64,000 nt of DNA from Chryseomicrobium aureum (GTDB lineage Bacteria > Bacillota > Bacilli > Bacillales_A > Planococcaceae): positions 38,099 through 102,098 of the forward strand of contig NZ_JAFBFG010000006.1 of the NCBI RefSeq assembly GCF_016909155.1, in the 5' to 3' direction. Position 1 is the first letter of the stretch. The number at the start of each line of letters is the position of its first letter. The notes beneath the pieces were generated by a model. The model had not been told where the DNA came from. It did not search any database and worked only from the letters and a program-made list of their open reading frames with translations. Shown here piece by piece: positions 24,701 through 32,372 of this stretch. A program made the translations under genes and the position numbers.

Positions 24701-25834
24701 TCAGAACATATCGGAGAAGAACACACAGCATTAAACGCTTTAAAACGTTTCGAAAACTTGTTAACTTCTTTGGACAAATCTAAGGTACAAGAGCAACTCA
24801 CCAAGTCCTATTATTCAGAGAGTCACTTATTATCTGAATACCGTTTGATTGATATGACCGAAGAGACTGATACCCCTGTTTGGATGATGGATTCACAGTT
24901 TGAAGATTTCAAAGTCTACATAGATTTATTTTCTAGATTGAAAAATAAAAGAACTATCCGGTTATCCTATCAAGGTGCTCAGGTGTCTCCATCATTTTTA
25001 CGAGATGAGTTGACAATACTTTATCAGGAGCAGAAGCGTCATTTAGATGAACAAGATCGAAAATTGTACGAGGATATTATGTTAAACACTATAGGTTCCA
25101 TCTTACGCCGACGCATTAAACGAGCACATGGTTGGGTAAAGGATATGGACAAAATTATGTCAGAACGAGACAATTCATCGGGATTGATATTTTCTATTCA
25201 GTGGAAGCCTAAGACAGCAGAATCAGAAGATGAGTTAGATACGAAAGAGCTCGTTGGTTTGTTAGAAAGAGATAGTAAATACCTCCACGAAGAAGATTTA
25301 GCTAAAATAACGAAACACTTCCAGTCAAGGATAATTCGTGCAAAAGAGTTGATTTCTCTTCGTAATGAAGGTTCTACCTTGCATCAAGTATTAAAAGAAG
25401 TATTAGATTATCGTAAGTGGTTCTCTTTTGTTCTATCATTCAAAAGGTCGAATGAGCCTAGAAAGCGAGAGTTGACAAATAATGCTTTCTTCCAATTCTC
25501 AGGTGGAGAGAAAGCGATGGCAATGTATATACCACTTTTTACAGCAGCTTACTCACGTTACAAAGAAGCAAGTGAATCTGCACCTTATATAATCTCTTTA
25601 GATGAAGCATTTGCTGGTGTGGATGAAAAAAATATTCGTGACATGTTTGAAGTAGTTGAACAGCTTGGTTTTAATTACATCATGAATTCGCAAGCACTTT
25701 GGGGAGATTATGATACAGTCCCAGCGCTGGCTATTGCAGATCTTCTTCGTCCAAAAAACGCAGACTTTGTCACGGTTATGAGATACCGGTGGAATGGTAG
25801 TAAACGTATTTCATTAGATTTATCGGATAAGTAG
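21755..25834 (+). CDS. jetC: Wadjet type II SMC-like ATPase JetC (TIGR02680 family)
   Basis: 1359 residues. An ABC-type head at the N-terminus carries Walker A GANGSGKS (34-41); long coiled coils occupy about 255-600 and 715-1000 with a hinge-like globular part between (about 600-710); the C-terminal head has the signature FSGGEKAMAMY (about 1248) and Walker B YIISLDEAFAGVD (about 1278). This is the MukB/SbcC-like motor that extrudes DNA loops in Wadjet. ATG has a strong AGGAGGAG site. Length and motif order agree with TIGR02680. All catalytic motifs are intact, so the ATPase is probably active. Confidence 0.93.
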   Translation: MNEQWKMNRAGLVNFWYYDDETFDFADGKLLLRGANGSGKSVTMQSFLPVLLDGRKSPDRLDPFGSRARKMQDYLLGEKEVTGHEERTGYLFLEYVKESTSQYITTGIGMQAKRNKQMKSWYFILTDQRRIGQDFFLTQQIAGERIPFTEKELTNRVGTGGHVVTTQREYMEMVNRYIFGFESLEAYEDLINLLIQIRAPKLSKEFKPTVIYEILESALPPLTDEEIKHLSDSIDQMDQVQQQLTTLFEQTQSIDRLSNYYDTYIRYTLAERAEKWNESEIALSNSEKNLQEVLRKKELLDETIVEGEIELKKVEQAIELLEKQKEQLSKHEVWSLEKKKLDLIKQRQAKEEDFDRNETKLSKKQREYREKTVQVDQTLLVDHNLNRDMTDLIYQLNLDAEGGRFQGHQVNIEDYIRMHQEKFDFAVWLTSIKEYRNILQEAIKIVNQHNQTLVEYRLMEEKSSEQKQKVDHLQRQLEQNERWVQEETAKLETAIFSWMQDYPVLEFTNEQKQKVSRLLDELYETKRYEEVMEPLRNALTKYEVTLRTRQSEVESKQSIVSEQREKLLQSIYQLKNQRMIEPERYAGTIAYRENLKVVAYPFYELVDFQEHVSMSERARIEAALKQTGILDSLISADALVPQQDAVLNASPFLMVQTLADYLKPDIEEGYELAAAHIDDILRSIPLQSDGQSLSLDSDGSYTVGILKGDAPDMGEAKYIGRSSRKRYLQNQINQLTSEVQELEEMQSQLTLKWNEIEKEKENVLEWENSIPDDHSLFEVYKHYQELGQNKQTEQRVLDTIDSHWKEIQYKLDIIKPSMSRFANEHGLQMNETVLNEITEVMDQYSQDVNRLARLYWEWKSNQSTLSSLQATLEEIEEDIDYRRGELAELKEASDMLMREISGIEEQLMLTGVEEIRSEINKVQISLQENKLEQNRLQNQLPEERAERKQLMEKQTTLLKQVEFWSNYTNEWKRLVLKEMDQQSEHIGEEHTALNALKRFENLLTSLDKSKVQEQLTKSYYSESHLLSEYRLIDMTEETDTPVWMMDSQFEDFKVYIDLFSRLKNKRTIRLSYQGAQVSPSFLRDELTILYQEQKRHLDEQDRKLYEDIMLNTIGSILRRRIKRAHGWVKDMDKIMSERDNSSGLIFSIQWKPKTAESEDELDTKELVGLLERDSKYLHEEDLAKITKHFQSRIIRAKELISLRNEGSTLHQVLKEVLDYRKWFSFVLSFKRSNEPRKRELTNNAFFQFSGGEKAMAMYIPLFTAAYSRYKEASESAPYIISLDEAFAGVDEKNIRDMFEVVEQLGFNYIMNSQALWGDYDTVPALAIADLLRPKNADFVTVMRYRWNGSKRISLDLSDK

Positions 25835-25846
25835 GAGGGATAACAC

Positions 25847-27148
25847 TTGGATGAAATAGCACTCCTGAAGAAACAATCTGTGTTTCAAAAATTGTTCCAT
25901 CTGTTTCGCAAGCGTTATGAAGGATTAGGAAGAATAGGAGGAAGTGTGAGTCTTGCAAAATTTTCTAAAGCAGAAATTCAAGAGCTGTCAGGGTTCACAG
26001 GTATTTCTTTTCAAGAGTTACAGAGGAAATCTTCTATCACACTTCTTCAATTTGAAAAATCATTACCAGGCACTCGATTTCGTGACCATTCATTGCTTCA
26101 ACTTCTCGAAGCATTTTATGGCGAAGAATTACTCAATCGGCAACAGCAGAAATCATTACAAGTCGAAAAGGACCAACACTTTATTCAGCAGATGAAACAG
26201 AAGTTTTCATCTATACATTGGTATGTCGATTGGATGGCAGAGAGGACTACTACAACTAGTTGGCTATGGCGTATAGTGGATGAAGATAAAAAGGAGATGA
26301 AGAGTTTGCTTGCTTTCATTCAACGGGCATTTCATTTTATACATCTTCAGGAAGGAGCCATAACTCGTCTTCCTTTTGTCGCGCAAGCTACCACAGGTGA
26401 TCCACACGGACTTGACAGAAGTCATATTCGCGGCCGCATGCTTTTACATGCGCTTCGTGTTCATCAACAATACCTAGGAAATGAGGTTCTCTATTCTTAC
26501 TCATTAGAAGATGAAAATGAATTGCTAGGTCTATATGGAATTCTAAGAGACGACTTATGGAGCTTCGTCACCTGTCAAAATTTACTTGCGGAAATCAATG
26601 GCGTGATTCATCCTGTATGGAAGGCTGCTTGTGAATCAAGCACGGTATTGAATCTTCCTATGAAAGAAGTACTTAAAGTAACATGTGTATTTCCGGCTAG
26701 TGGCTCTACTGTTTGGGTTCTTGAAAACTCTGGTGTTGCTTCGACTATTATGGAGTTGAATCCAACACAACCCATCATTTGTACGCATGGACAATTGCGA
26801 TTAGCAGGGTGGAAGTTGCTTGATTCTTTAGTTGCGGAAGGATTTCGTATTCAGTATTCAGGAGATCTTGATCCAGAAGGTATAGTAATTGCAGATAAAA
26901 TAAAGCGGAAATACGGAAATTCAGTCTCTTTTTGGTACATGGATAGTTGCACCTATATACAAGGAGTAAATCTCTTAATTAAAGAAGGCTATTCATCTGA
27001 TATGAAGTTAGCGGAAAATCGGATTGATAAGCTCAAGTCGATTACTTCTAGCGAATTAAAAGAGCTAGTTGATATGATGAAGCAAAAGAAAGTTGCTGTT
27101 TATCAAGAATCGTTTATTAATAAGTTGATTCCTGGGATTGTATCATAA
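25847..27148 (+). CDS. jetD: Wadjet type II nuclease JetD (TIGR02679 family)
   Basis: 433 residues with a C-terminal toprim-like DUF2399 domain. The conserved acidic residues are seen in VLENSGVAST (Glu near 296) and SGDLDPEGIVIADK (Asp-x-Asp near 340-342), the metal centre of the topoisomerase-VI-like nuclease that cleaves plasmid DNA. The N-terminal half is the arm domain. The TTG start at 25847 has AGGAGGG at eight bases; the nearby ATG is out of frame. With jetABC complete and the active site intact, the system looks functional. An imperfect repeat-like sequence follows the stop. Confidence 0.9.
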   Translation: MDEIALLKKQSVFQKLFHLFRKRYEGLGRIGGSVSLAKFSKAEIQELSGFTGISFQELQRKSSITLLQFEKSLPGTRFRDHSLLQLLEAFYGEELLNRQQQKSLQVEKDQHFIQQMKQKFSSIHWYVDWMAERTTTTSWLWRIVDEDKKEMKSLLAFIQRAFHFIHLQEGAITRLPFVAQATTGDPHGLDRSHIRGRMLLHALRVHQQYLGNEVLYSYSLEDENELLGLYGILRDDLWSFVTCQNLLAEINGVIHPVWKAACESSTVLNLPMKEVLKVTCVFPASGSTVWVLENSGVASTIMELNPTQPIICTHGQLRLAGWKLLDSLVAEGFRIQYSGDLDPEGIVIADKIKRKYGNSVSFWYMDSCTYIQGVNLLIKEGYSSDMKLAENRIDKLKSITSSELKELVDMMKQKKVAVYQESFINKLIPGIVS

Positions 27149-27228
27149 TTCAAGGGAGTTTCGCAGGCGTTTATGTAGCGTTGATTTGGATTGAAATGGC
27201 AATTCCTGAAGTGGAAAATAGTTGGAAA

Positions 27229-27280
27229 AAAGAGAGAGCTTTTAGACACGCGTATGTTTACGAGCTCTCTCTTTGTTCTT
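27229..27280 (+). terminator. Terminator shared by jet operon and convergent gene
   Basis: AAAGAGAGAGCT and AGCTCTCTCTTT are exact 12-bp inverted arms around a 22-nt loop, with T-rich sequence after them. It closes the jetABCD transcript; its right arm lies within the last codons of the convergent nucleotidyltransferase gene. Confidence 0.7.
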
Positions 27281-27863
27281 TTATAACGGCTAACCATTCG
27301 CTAAACATTTCTTGAGTCTTAAAAAATTTTTTGTTTACCTCTTCCTGTAAATAGTCCAAATCTACTTCATCATACCACCGTGTTAATAGTTCAAGGCCCC
27401 AATAACGAGTATCTTCATTCTCAAATGCATCTAATCTATCCAATATGATGTCCTCTACAGAAATAAGAAATACATAACTCAATCTACCATCCATATCTAT
27501 AGGGAGTTTTTGAACTCGATTATAGTCTCCTTCAAGAAAGTTGGCTACCACATCGACTACTAACTCTAACTCTTCCATAAAATAAATTCGACCTTCTTTT
27601 TTAAACCCAACTTTAAGGAGGCGCTCAGCAAAAAGGGTGCTTGAAGACGTAACAAAATCTATATCTCGCGTTGTGTAGTCACTAGCAGTATAAATTTCAA
27701 CCGATAATCCACCGACAATTATCGGCTTTGCACCTACTTGTTCAGACTCCACAAGTTCAGTTAAAATGGAAGCCGTTTGTAACATAACTTCACGTTTTTG
27801 ATCTTTTATTGGAACAAGAGAAAGAAGTCTTTGTTTAATCTCTTCATAATTTAATTCATTCAT
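27258..27863 (-). CDS. Nucleotidyltransferase-fold protein (DUF6036/AbiEii-like)
   Basis: 201 residues. IIVGGLSVEIYTASDYTTRD followed by IDFV (about 48-71) has the GG-x-n-D-x-D pattern of the DNA polymerase beta-like nucleotidyltransferase fold, with a possible third acid in LELVVDVV (about 100). The C-terminal part is helical. This class includes AbiEii- and MNT-type toxins or transferases of abortive-infection modules. Its ATG overlaps the stop of an upstream 61-residue gene by 4 bp, so the two form one unit. It is convergent with jetD inside the flanked island. Toxin function is inferred. Confidence 0.7.
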   Translation of the reverse strand: MNELNYEEIKQRLLSLVPIKDQKREVMLQTASILTELVESEQVGAKPIIVGGLSVEIYTASDYTTRDIDFVTSSSTLFAERLLKVGFKKEGRIYFMEELELVVDVVANFLEGDYNRVQKLPIDMDGRLSYVFLISVEDIILDRLDAFENEDTRYWGLELLTRWYDEVDLDYLQEEVNKKFFKTQEMFSEWLAVIKEQRESS

Positions 27864-28045
27864 TTAAGAGTGAACCTCGAAAGAACTTTCTCTTCATCAC
27901 TGCAACGTGGTCTTCTAGTACCGCCTCGCACAGCCTTGCGATTACTATTTTCAGATTTAGCATTATAAAGTTTCACAACTTCAATAACTGCTGCATCAGA
28001 ATTTTTCGCCACCTGTTGAATTTTAGCTAGTGTTAGTTCGCGCAT
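27860..28045 (-). CDS. Small basic partner of the nucleotidyltransferase, antitoxin-like
   Basis: 61 residues: an N-terminal helical part (MRELTLAKIQQVAKNSDAA) and a basic segment RKAVRGGTRRPRCS that could contact nucleic acid. No known antitoxin family is evident. The ATG follows AAGGAGCTTACTT. Its stop overlaps the start of the downstream nucleotidyltransferase, the usual antitoxin-first arrangement. Promoter-like AT-rich sequence lies upstream to 28200. The role is inferred only from gene order and size. Confidence 0.55.
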   Translation of the reverse strand: MRELTLAKIQQVAKNSDAAVIEVVKLYNAKSENSNRKAVRGGTRRPRCSDEEKVLSRFTLK

Positions 28046-28213
28046 AAGTAAGCTCCTTTCTTAAATGAATTCATTAAATACTTTGTAATACATTAATTTT
28101 AAATTATTGTATGCATCTAGTCTAATTATTGCATCTAAATCCTATATCTCAAGTGTAGTATGGCTAAGTATTTAAATATTTTATTTAATTTCTTGAATAG
28201 ATTTTTGATCCGA

Positions 28214-28238
28214 GGGGTCAAAAATATAGTGAGACGCC
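28214..28238 (+). repeat. Right direct repeat of the Wadjet island
   Basis: GGGGTC, AAAAATA, TAG, TGAGACGCC: the same elements as at 18992-19018. Here the last part forms the left arm of an intact hairpin, so this copy probably preserves the original chromosomal sequence. Confidence 0.6.
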
Positions 28239-28263
28239 CTCAAGTGAGGACGTCTCATTTTTT
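28231..28263 (+). terminator. Intrinsic terminator
   Basis: GAGACGCCCTC and GAGGACGTCTC pair with one mismatch and are followed by ATTTTTT. It lies between the small antitoxin-like gene promoter region and the convergent PHP gene. Confidence 0.75.
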
Positions 28264-28267
28264 AATT

Positions 28268-29026
28268 CTATAGATAGGGCTCGCCCCAGACACCTAGTTC
28301 AGGAGCGGCCCCGTTATGCAAAAACATACCGCTTGCAGCAGGTGCTACTTTTACCGTGAATTGTTCATTTTGCACAGCTCGCTTTAAATCCCTTACGGTT
28401 GAACAGGTCGTATGGAGCTTTGTGTAGACCCGACCGTAATGATTTTTGTGAAATGCGCTTGTTCCTCCGACAACTGGTTTTGCAAGGCGCATTCCGAGAT
28501 AATAAACCTCTTGAACGGATTCAGTTGTTGAAAGGATTGATAAATCTTTAGCATTCAGTTCGATTGCATCTAGCTTTTCAAGATGGCTTGGATATAATTC
28601 GAAGTAGGCTTTTTGATGCGCGAGCGGGTGACCACCAATGACTAAAACTTCTTCAAGTTTTACCAAATCCATTAATTTTTCGAATGAGATATAATTTAGT
28701 TTATGTGTAAACGGTTGAAGTTGCATACGTAAGTTTCGAATGACAGTACGGTCTGCAATGAGTAGAAGGTGGTCCATTTCTTTCGTATGGACCTCGATTC
28801 CAGGAAAGACGCGAATGCCTTCCACTAAATAGTATCCGTCTTGATAAGGATAGAAATCATCTAATGTTCCGAAGACATCAAAGAAGTGGCGTGTGTTGAA
28901 ATGTTCCGTAAGCGCGAATCCATCGAGTCCAGATTCTTGTGCAGCTTTTACCAATATGCGAAAGTACTTCAAAGAAAATTCGTCGTATTTGGTGAGTTTG
29001 CCGTGCGTGTGGAAGTCAAAGTTCAT
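28268..29026 (-). CDS. PHP-domain phosphoesterase
   Basis: 252 residues. The N-terminal DFHTHGKLTK (residues 4-13), ALTEHFNTRHFF, PGIEVHTKEMDHLLL, GGHPLAH and SAFHKNH segments supply the His and Asp residues of the trinuclear metal site of the PHP superfamily (histidinol-phosphatase, polymerase-associated exonuclease, YciV/RNase AM). The ATG at 29026 has GGATG and AAAGG at 12 bases; the frame is open upstream to 29134 without family similarity. Physiological substrate is unclear. Single gene, divergent from the Nudix gene. Confidence 0.82.
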   Translation of the reverse strand: MNFDFHTHGKLTKYDEFSLKYFRILVKAAQESGLDGFALTEHFNTRHFFDVFGTLDDFYPYQDGYYLVEGIRVFPGIEVHTKEMDHLLLIADRTVIRNLRMQLQPFTHKLNYISFEKLMDLVKLEEVLVIGGHPLAHQKAYFELYPSHLEKLDAIELNAKDLSILSTTESVQEVYYLGMRLAKPVVGGTSAFHKNHYGRVYTKLHTTCSTVRDLKRAVQNEQFTVKVAPAASGMFLHNGAAPELGVWGEPYL

Positions 29027-29204
29027 CTCTGAACACATCCTTTCTATCTCGTAGTATACGTAGTTTGTGTTAAGAGAGAATGAAGGGAATGCTAATTTTT
29101 TGTAAAGAGCATAAGGTTTTGTTTGGACAAGCAATGGGAAAATCTACTATAGTAGAACCTCACCAGTTTTTTGGGACGGATTTTATGGGAAAAGAGGTGC
29201 CACG

Positions 29205-29744
29205 ATGGAGTTATGGGATGTGTACACGAAAGACCGAAAGCTAACAGGGCGCACGCATGTCCGTGGAAGTGTACCAGCGCTTGTTGAAGGTGATTACCAT
29301 ATTGTGATTGATGTTTGGACATTCTTGCCGGATGGTCGTTTGATTTTATCACAACGCGATCCAGCGAAACCACACGGTCTGAAATGGGAGTCGACAGGTG
29401 GCTCGATTACCACGGGAGAGTCTTCTTTACTAGGAGCTGCTCGCGAAGTAGAAGAAGAATTAGGTTTATTATTAAACTCAGATGAAATGATCTTGCTCGG
29501 CGAACAAATCCGAAATGATTCTTTGATTGACGTATATGTCACGCGACTTCCAAAGAGGATTTCGTTGGATGAGTTGAGCTATCAAGTGGGCGAAGTAGTC
29601 GATGCCCGAATCGTAACGAAAGATGAGTTTTTTGAAATGGAAGCGCAAGGACTGCTCACGCACAATATGCTTCCGCGGTATGAGCTTTATAAAGAGATAT
29701 TTGATACGTACTTTGAACCTGTACCGGTTCTCGAGACAAAATAA
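29205..29744 (+). CDS. Nudix hydrolase
   Basis: 179 residues. The Nudix box is complete: GGSITTGESSLLGAAREVEE then ELGL (about 66-89). The start MELWDVYTKDRKLTGR is typical of YfcD/IDI-like Nudix proteins that act on isoprenoid or nucleoside diphosphates. The ATG follows AAAAGAGGTGCCACG. In contrast to the relic at 3202 this copy is intact. Substrate not predictable. Confidence 0.9.
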   Translation: MELWDVYTKDRKLTGRTHVRGSVPALVEGDYHIVIDVWTFLPDGRLILSQRDPAKPHGLKWESTGGSITTGESSLLGAAREVEEELGLLLNSDEMILLGEQIRNDSLIDVYVTRLPKRISLDELSYQVGEVVDARIVTKDEFFEMEAQGLLTHNMLPRYELYKEIFDTYFEPVPVLETK

Positions 29745-29872
29745 AAAGCGCCAGATGGAGAAGCCTCCTCTAGCTCACCATCCTCCTGCATGACAGCGCA
29801 TATGGTCGAACAACTTAAAGACAACATCATTTTCCGACCGGAGTCGGTATACGTGACATTTGCAAAATGATT

Positions 29873-29900
29873 TTGCACCGTAAAAAAAGTATGGTATAGT
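29873..29900 (+). promoter_or_regulatory. Promoter of the thiamine operon
   Basis: TTGCAC and TATAGT are separated by 16 bp, ending about 20 bp before the TPP riboswitch. TGG just before the -10 gives a partial extended element. Confidence 0.65.
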
Positions 29901-29917
29901 AATCGCGACAACTACAT

Positions 29918-30010
29918 GCACATCCACTAGGGGAGCCGAAGAGGCTGAGACGGACAAGTGTCCGGACCCTTTGAACCTGATCTGGATTATACCAGCGGAG
30001 GGAAGTGGCG
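29918..30010 (+). promoter_or_regulatory. TPP riboswitch (THI element)
   Basis: The conserved core is directly visible: CTAGGGGAGCC, GGCTGAGA, ACCCTTTGAACCTGATC, TGGATTATACCAGCG and GAGGGAAG in the right order. It binds thiamine diphosphate and, with the downstream hairpin, should terminate transcription of the tenA-thiM-thiD-thiE-thiW operon when thiamine is plentiful. Confidence 0.95.
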
Positions 30011-30043
30011 CGACCGTTCTGGTAGTCTTTTTTGACGGCTTCA

Positions 30044-30075
30044 CGCTACTTTCCTTCGGGGAAGTGGCGTTTTTT
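30044..30075 (+). terminator. Riboswitch expression-platform terminator
   Basis: CGCTACTTTCC and GGGAAGTGGCG pair around TTCG and are followed by TTTTTT. It lies 24 nt ahead of tenA and gives transcriptional control by the TPP aptamer. Confidence 0.88.
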
Positions 30076-30098
30076 GTTGTCAGAAAGGATGGGATATT

Positions 30099-30785
30099 AT
30101 GAGTTTTTGCAAAGAGGTACGAGAAGAGTTTAAAGACAGCTGGGAGAGCAGTTTTCATCATCCATTCGTCACGGGGTTAGCAGACGGAACATTGCCGGAG
30201 GATGTATTCCGGTATTACGTTATGCAAGACGCTTATTACTTAACACATTTCGCAAAGGTACAGGCACTCGGCGCTGTGAAAGCGACCGATCTTCAAATGA
30301 CGCGTGCCTTCGCCCATCATGCAGAGCAAACGTGTGCGGCCGAGCTTAGTTTGCATGAATCGTTTATGCAGATTTTGGGTGTGACTGAGTCTGAATGGGA
30401 GACATTCGAGCCTTCACCTTCTGCATATGCTTACGTGTCTCACATGTATCGCGCAGCTCAAGGGGATGTAGCAGACGTACTGGCTACACTGCTTCCATGT
30501 TACTGGTTGTACTATGAAATTGGTGTCCATCTTCAAGGGGCAACACCTGACAATCCGATTTATCAGCGCTGGATTGCCACATACGGGTCTGAGTGGTTTG
30601 CGTCGCTTGTCGAGGAGCAGAAGGACCGGATGGATCAGTTGGCCGCAGACGTTTCACCTGCGCGTCTACAAGAACTAAAAGCGCACTTTAAACGCAGCAC
30701 ATATTACGAGTGGCATTTTTGGGAGCAGGCTTGGACTCAGGAAAAGTGGGTTGTTCAATCGGAGGTGCCAGCGTATGAGCGTTAA
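30099..30785 (+). CDS. tenA: Aminopyrimidine aminohydrolase / thiaminase II TenA
   Basis: 228 residues. The active-site Cys is in LLPCYWLYYEIG (about 133-144), and HPFVTGLADGTLP, FRYYVMQDAYYL and SEWFA match TenA. It hydrolyses formylaminopyrimidine or aminomethyl-HMP from degraded thiamine so that HMP is salvaged. The ATG comes after AAAGGATGGGATATT. It is first in a five-gene operon behind the TPP riboswitch, with thiM overlapping its end. Confidence 0.94.
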   Translation: MSFCKEVREEFKDSWESSFHHPFVTGLADGTLPEDVFRYYVMQDAYYLTHFAKVQALGAVKATDLQMTRAFAHHAEQTCAAELSLHESFMQILGVTESEWETFEPSPSAYAYVSHMYRAAQGDVADVLATLLPCYWLYYEIGVHLQGATPDNPIYQRWIATYGSEWFASLVEEQKDRMDQLAADVSPARLQELKAHFKRSTYYEWHFWEQAWTQEKWVVQSEVPAYER

Positions 30786-31515
30786 TAACATCGCACCTGT
30801 TCCAATTGTTCATTGCATCACGAACTACGTGGTCGCAAATTTTGTGGCGAACGGACTAGTTGCAGCTGGCGCATCGCCCATTATGGGAGATGAAGAGCGA
30901 GAAGTGGCTGAACTTGTGCAGCTAGCAGACGCACTCAGTTTAAACTTAGGCACGCTGACAGAGCGCACTGTACGCAGTATGAAAGTAGCCGGAGAAGCCG
31001 CAGTTGAAAAGGGAATTCCACGCGTAGTGGATCCAGTAGGGGCAGGAGCTTCAGCGTACCGATTGCAATCTGCCAAAGAAGTGATTGCAGCAGCTCAACC
31101 GACACTTATTCGTTGCAATGCAGGAGAAGCCGCTGCGCTTTTAGGTAAAGACTGGCGCGGTCGAGGGATTGATGCAGGGACAGGAAACCAGGATGTGTCA
31201 GCGCTCGCTCTTGAACTGTCTACAGTCTATAACACAACAGTAGTCATTACAGGAAAAGTAGATTTCGTTTCAGATGGCAACGTTGTGTTGACAAACGACT
31301 CAGGGCACCCCGATATGACCAAGGCAGTCGGAACAGGCTGTTTACTGAGCAGCCTACTTGCAGCCTGGCTCGTTCAAGACGCTAGCCTTGAGGCAATCCG
31401 GGAGAGGTTGCATGAGTATGGCCGTGCTGGCGAAATCGCTGTAAAAAGTGGGATGGGTGGATTTCCTGCCGCGCTCTTAGACGCACTTGCAACTAAGGAG
31501 GTGTCTATCTCATGA
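30775..31515 (+). CDS. thiM: Hydroxyethylthiazole kinase ThiM
   Basis: 246 residues. HCITNYV (about 13), the anion-hole region LNLGTLT, VDPVGAGAS (about 90) and the C-terminal VGTGCLLSSL (the GTGC with catalytic Cys) identify ThiM. It phosphorylates the thiazole for thiamine salvage. ATG 30775 follows GGAGGTGCCAGCG and overlaps tenA by 11 bp; a longer start at 30751 is without family similarity. Its stop overlaps thiD by ATGA. Confidence 0.95.
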   Translation: MSVNNIAPVPIVHCITNYVVANFVANGLVAAGASPIMGDEEREVAELVQLADALSLNLGTLTERTVRSMKVAGEAAVEKGIPRVVDPVGAGASAYRLQSAKEVIAAAQPTLIRCNAGEAAALLGKDWRGRGIDAGTGNQDVSALALELSTVYNTTVVITGKVDFVSDGNVVLTNDSGHPDMTKAVGTGCLLSSLLAAWLVQDASLEAIRERLHEYGRAGEIAVKSGMGGFPAALLDALATKEVSIS

Positions 31516-32372
31516 CCTATCCAGTTGCGCTAACTATTGCAGGATCTGATAGTGGAGGAGGTGCTGGTATTCAGGCAGATTTAAAAACATTTCAAGAACG
31601 TGGGGTGTTTGGAGTCTCTGCATTGACTGCTGTTACAGCTCAGAACACGCTTGGAGTCCAGCGTGTCGGCATGGTGGAACCGGAGCTTTTAAAAGCCCAG
31701 CTGGATTCAATCGGTACTGATTTTCAGCCTGCAGCTGTGAAGACCGGGATGCTAGGTGATTCGTTTGTTATTGAACAAGTTGTGCGAGCCATCGATGCCT
31801 ATTCTTGGAATACAGTTGTTGTGGATCCAGTAATGGTTGCAAAGGGAGGGCATACGTTGCTTCAACAAGACGCGATCGAGTCATTGACGCAACTCCTTCT
31901 TCCAAAAGCATTTATTGTCACTCCGAATGTTCCTGAGATGGAGTTGATGACAGGACTGACGATTGAAGATGATAGCAGTGCACGAAGATCTATGGAAATG
32001 TTGTTGAAGACAGGTGTAAAGGCTGTGATTTTAAAAGGTGGGCATCGAAAGGGGCCATTTGCGACGGATCTTTACCTGGACCAGTCCGGTAGAGAGTTCA
32101 GCCTGTCTACCCAAAGGATAGCGACACATCAGACACATGGGACAGGATGTACGTTTAGCGCAGCGTTGACAGCAGAGCTCGCCAAAGATCATTCGGTAGA
32201 AGCGGCCTGCACGGTTGCGAAACGGTTTATTCAAGCGGCACTTCAGTATCCTCTATCGCTTGGAGCCGGTCATGGTCCTACACATCATGCGGCATATAGA
32301 GTATACGGACAGGGAGAGGAGGAGAAACAAGATGCACAGGCACCTATACTTCATTATGGGCACGTCCGATAA
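31512..32372 (+). CDS. thiD: Hydroxymethylpyrimidine (phosphate) kinase ThiD
   Basis: 286 residues of the ribokinase-like fold. It begins ALTIAGSDSGGGAGIQADLK (residues about 5-24), has KTGMLGDSF, VVDPVMVAKGG and the C-terminal HGTGCTFSAALTAEL (anion hole and catalytic residue). It phosphorylates HMP and HMP-P to the pyrophosphate used by ThiE. The start overlaps the thiM stop (ATGA), and its 3-prime end overlaps thiE by 41 bp, so translation is coupled. Confidence 0.95.
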   Translation: MTYPVALTIAGSDSGGGAGIQADLKTFQERGVFGVSALTAVTAQNTLGVQRVGMVEPELLKAQLDSIGTDFQPAAVKTGMLGDSFVIEQVVRAIDAYSWNTVVVDPVMVAKGGHTLLQQDAIESLTQLLLPKAFIVTPNVPEMELMTGLTIEDDSSARRSMEMLLKTGVKAVILKGGHRKGPFATDLYLDQSGREFSLSTQRIATHQTHGTGCTFSAALTAELAKDHSVEAACTVAKRFIQAALQYPLSLGAGHGPTHHAAYRVYGQGEEEKQDAQAPILHYGHVR

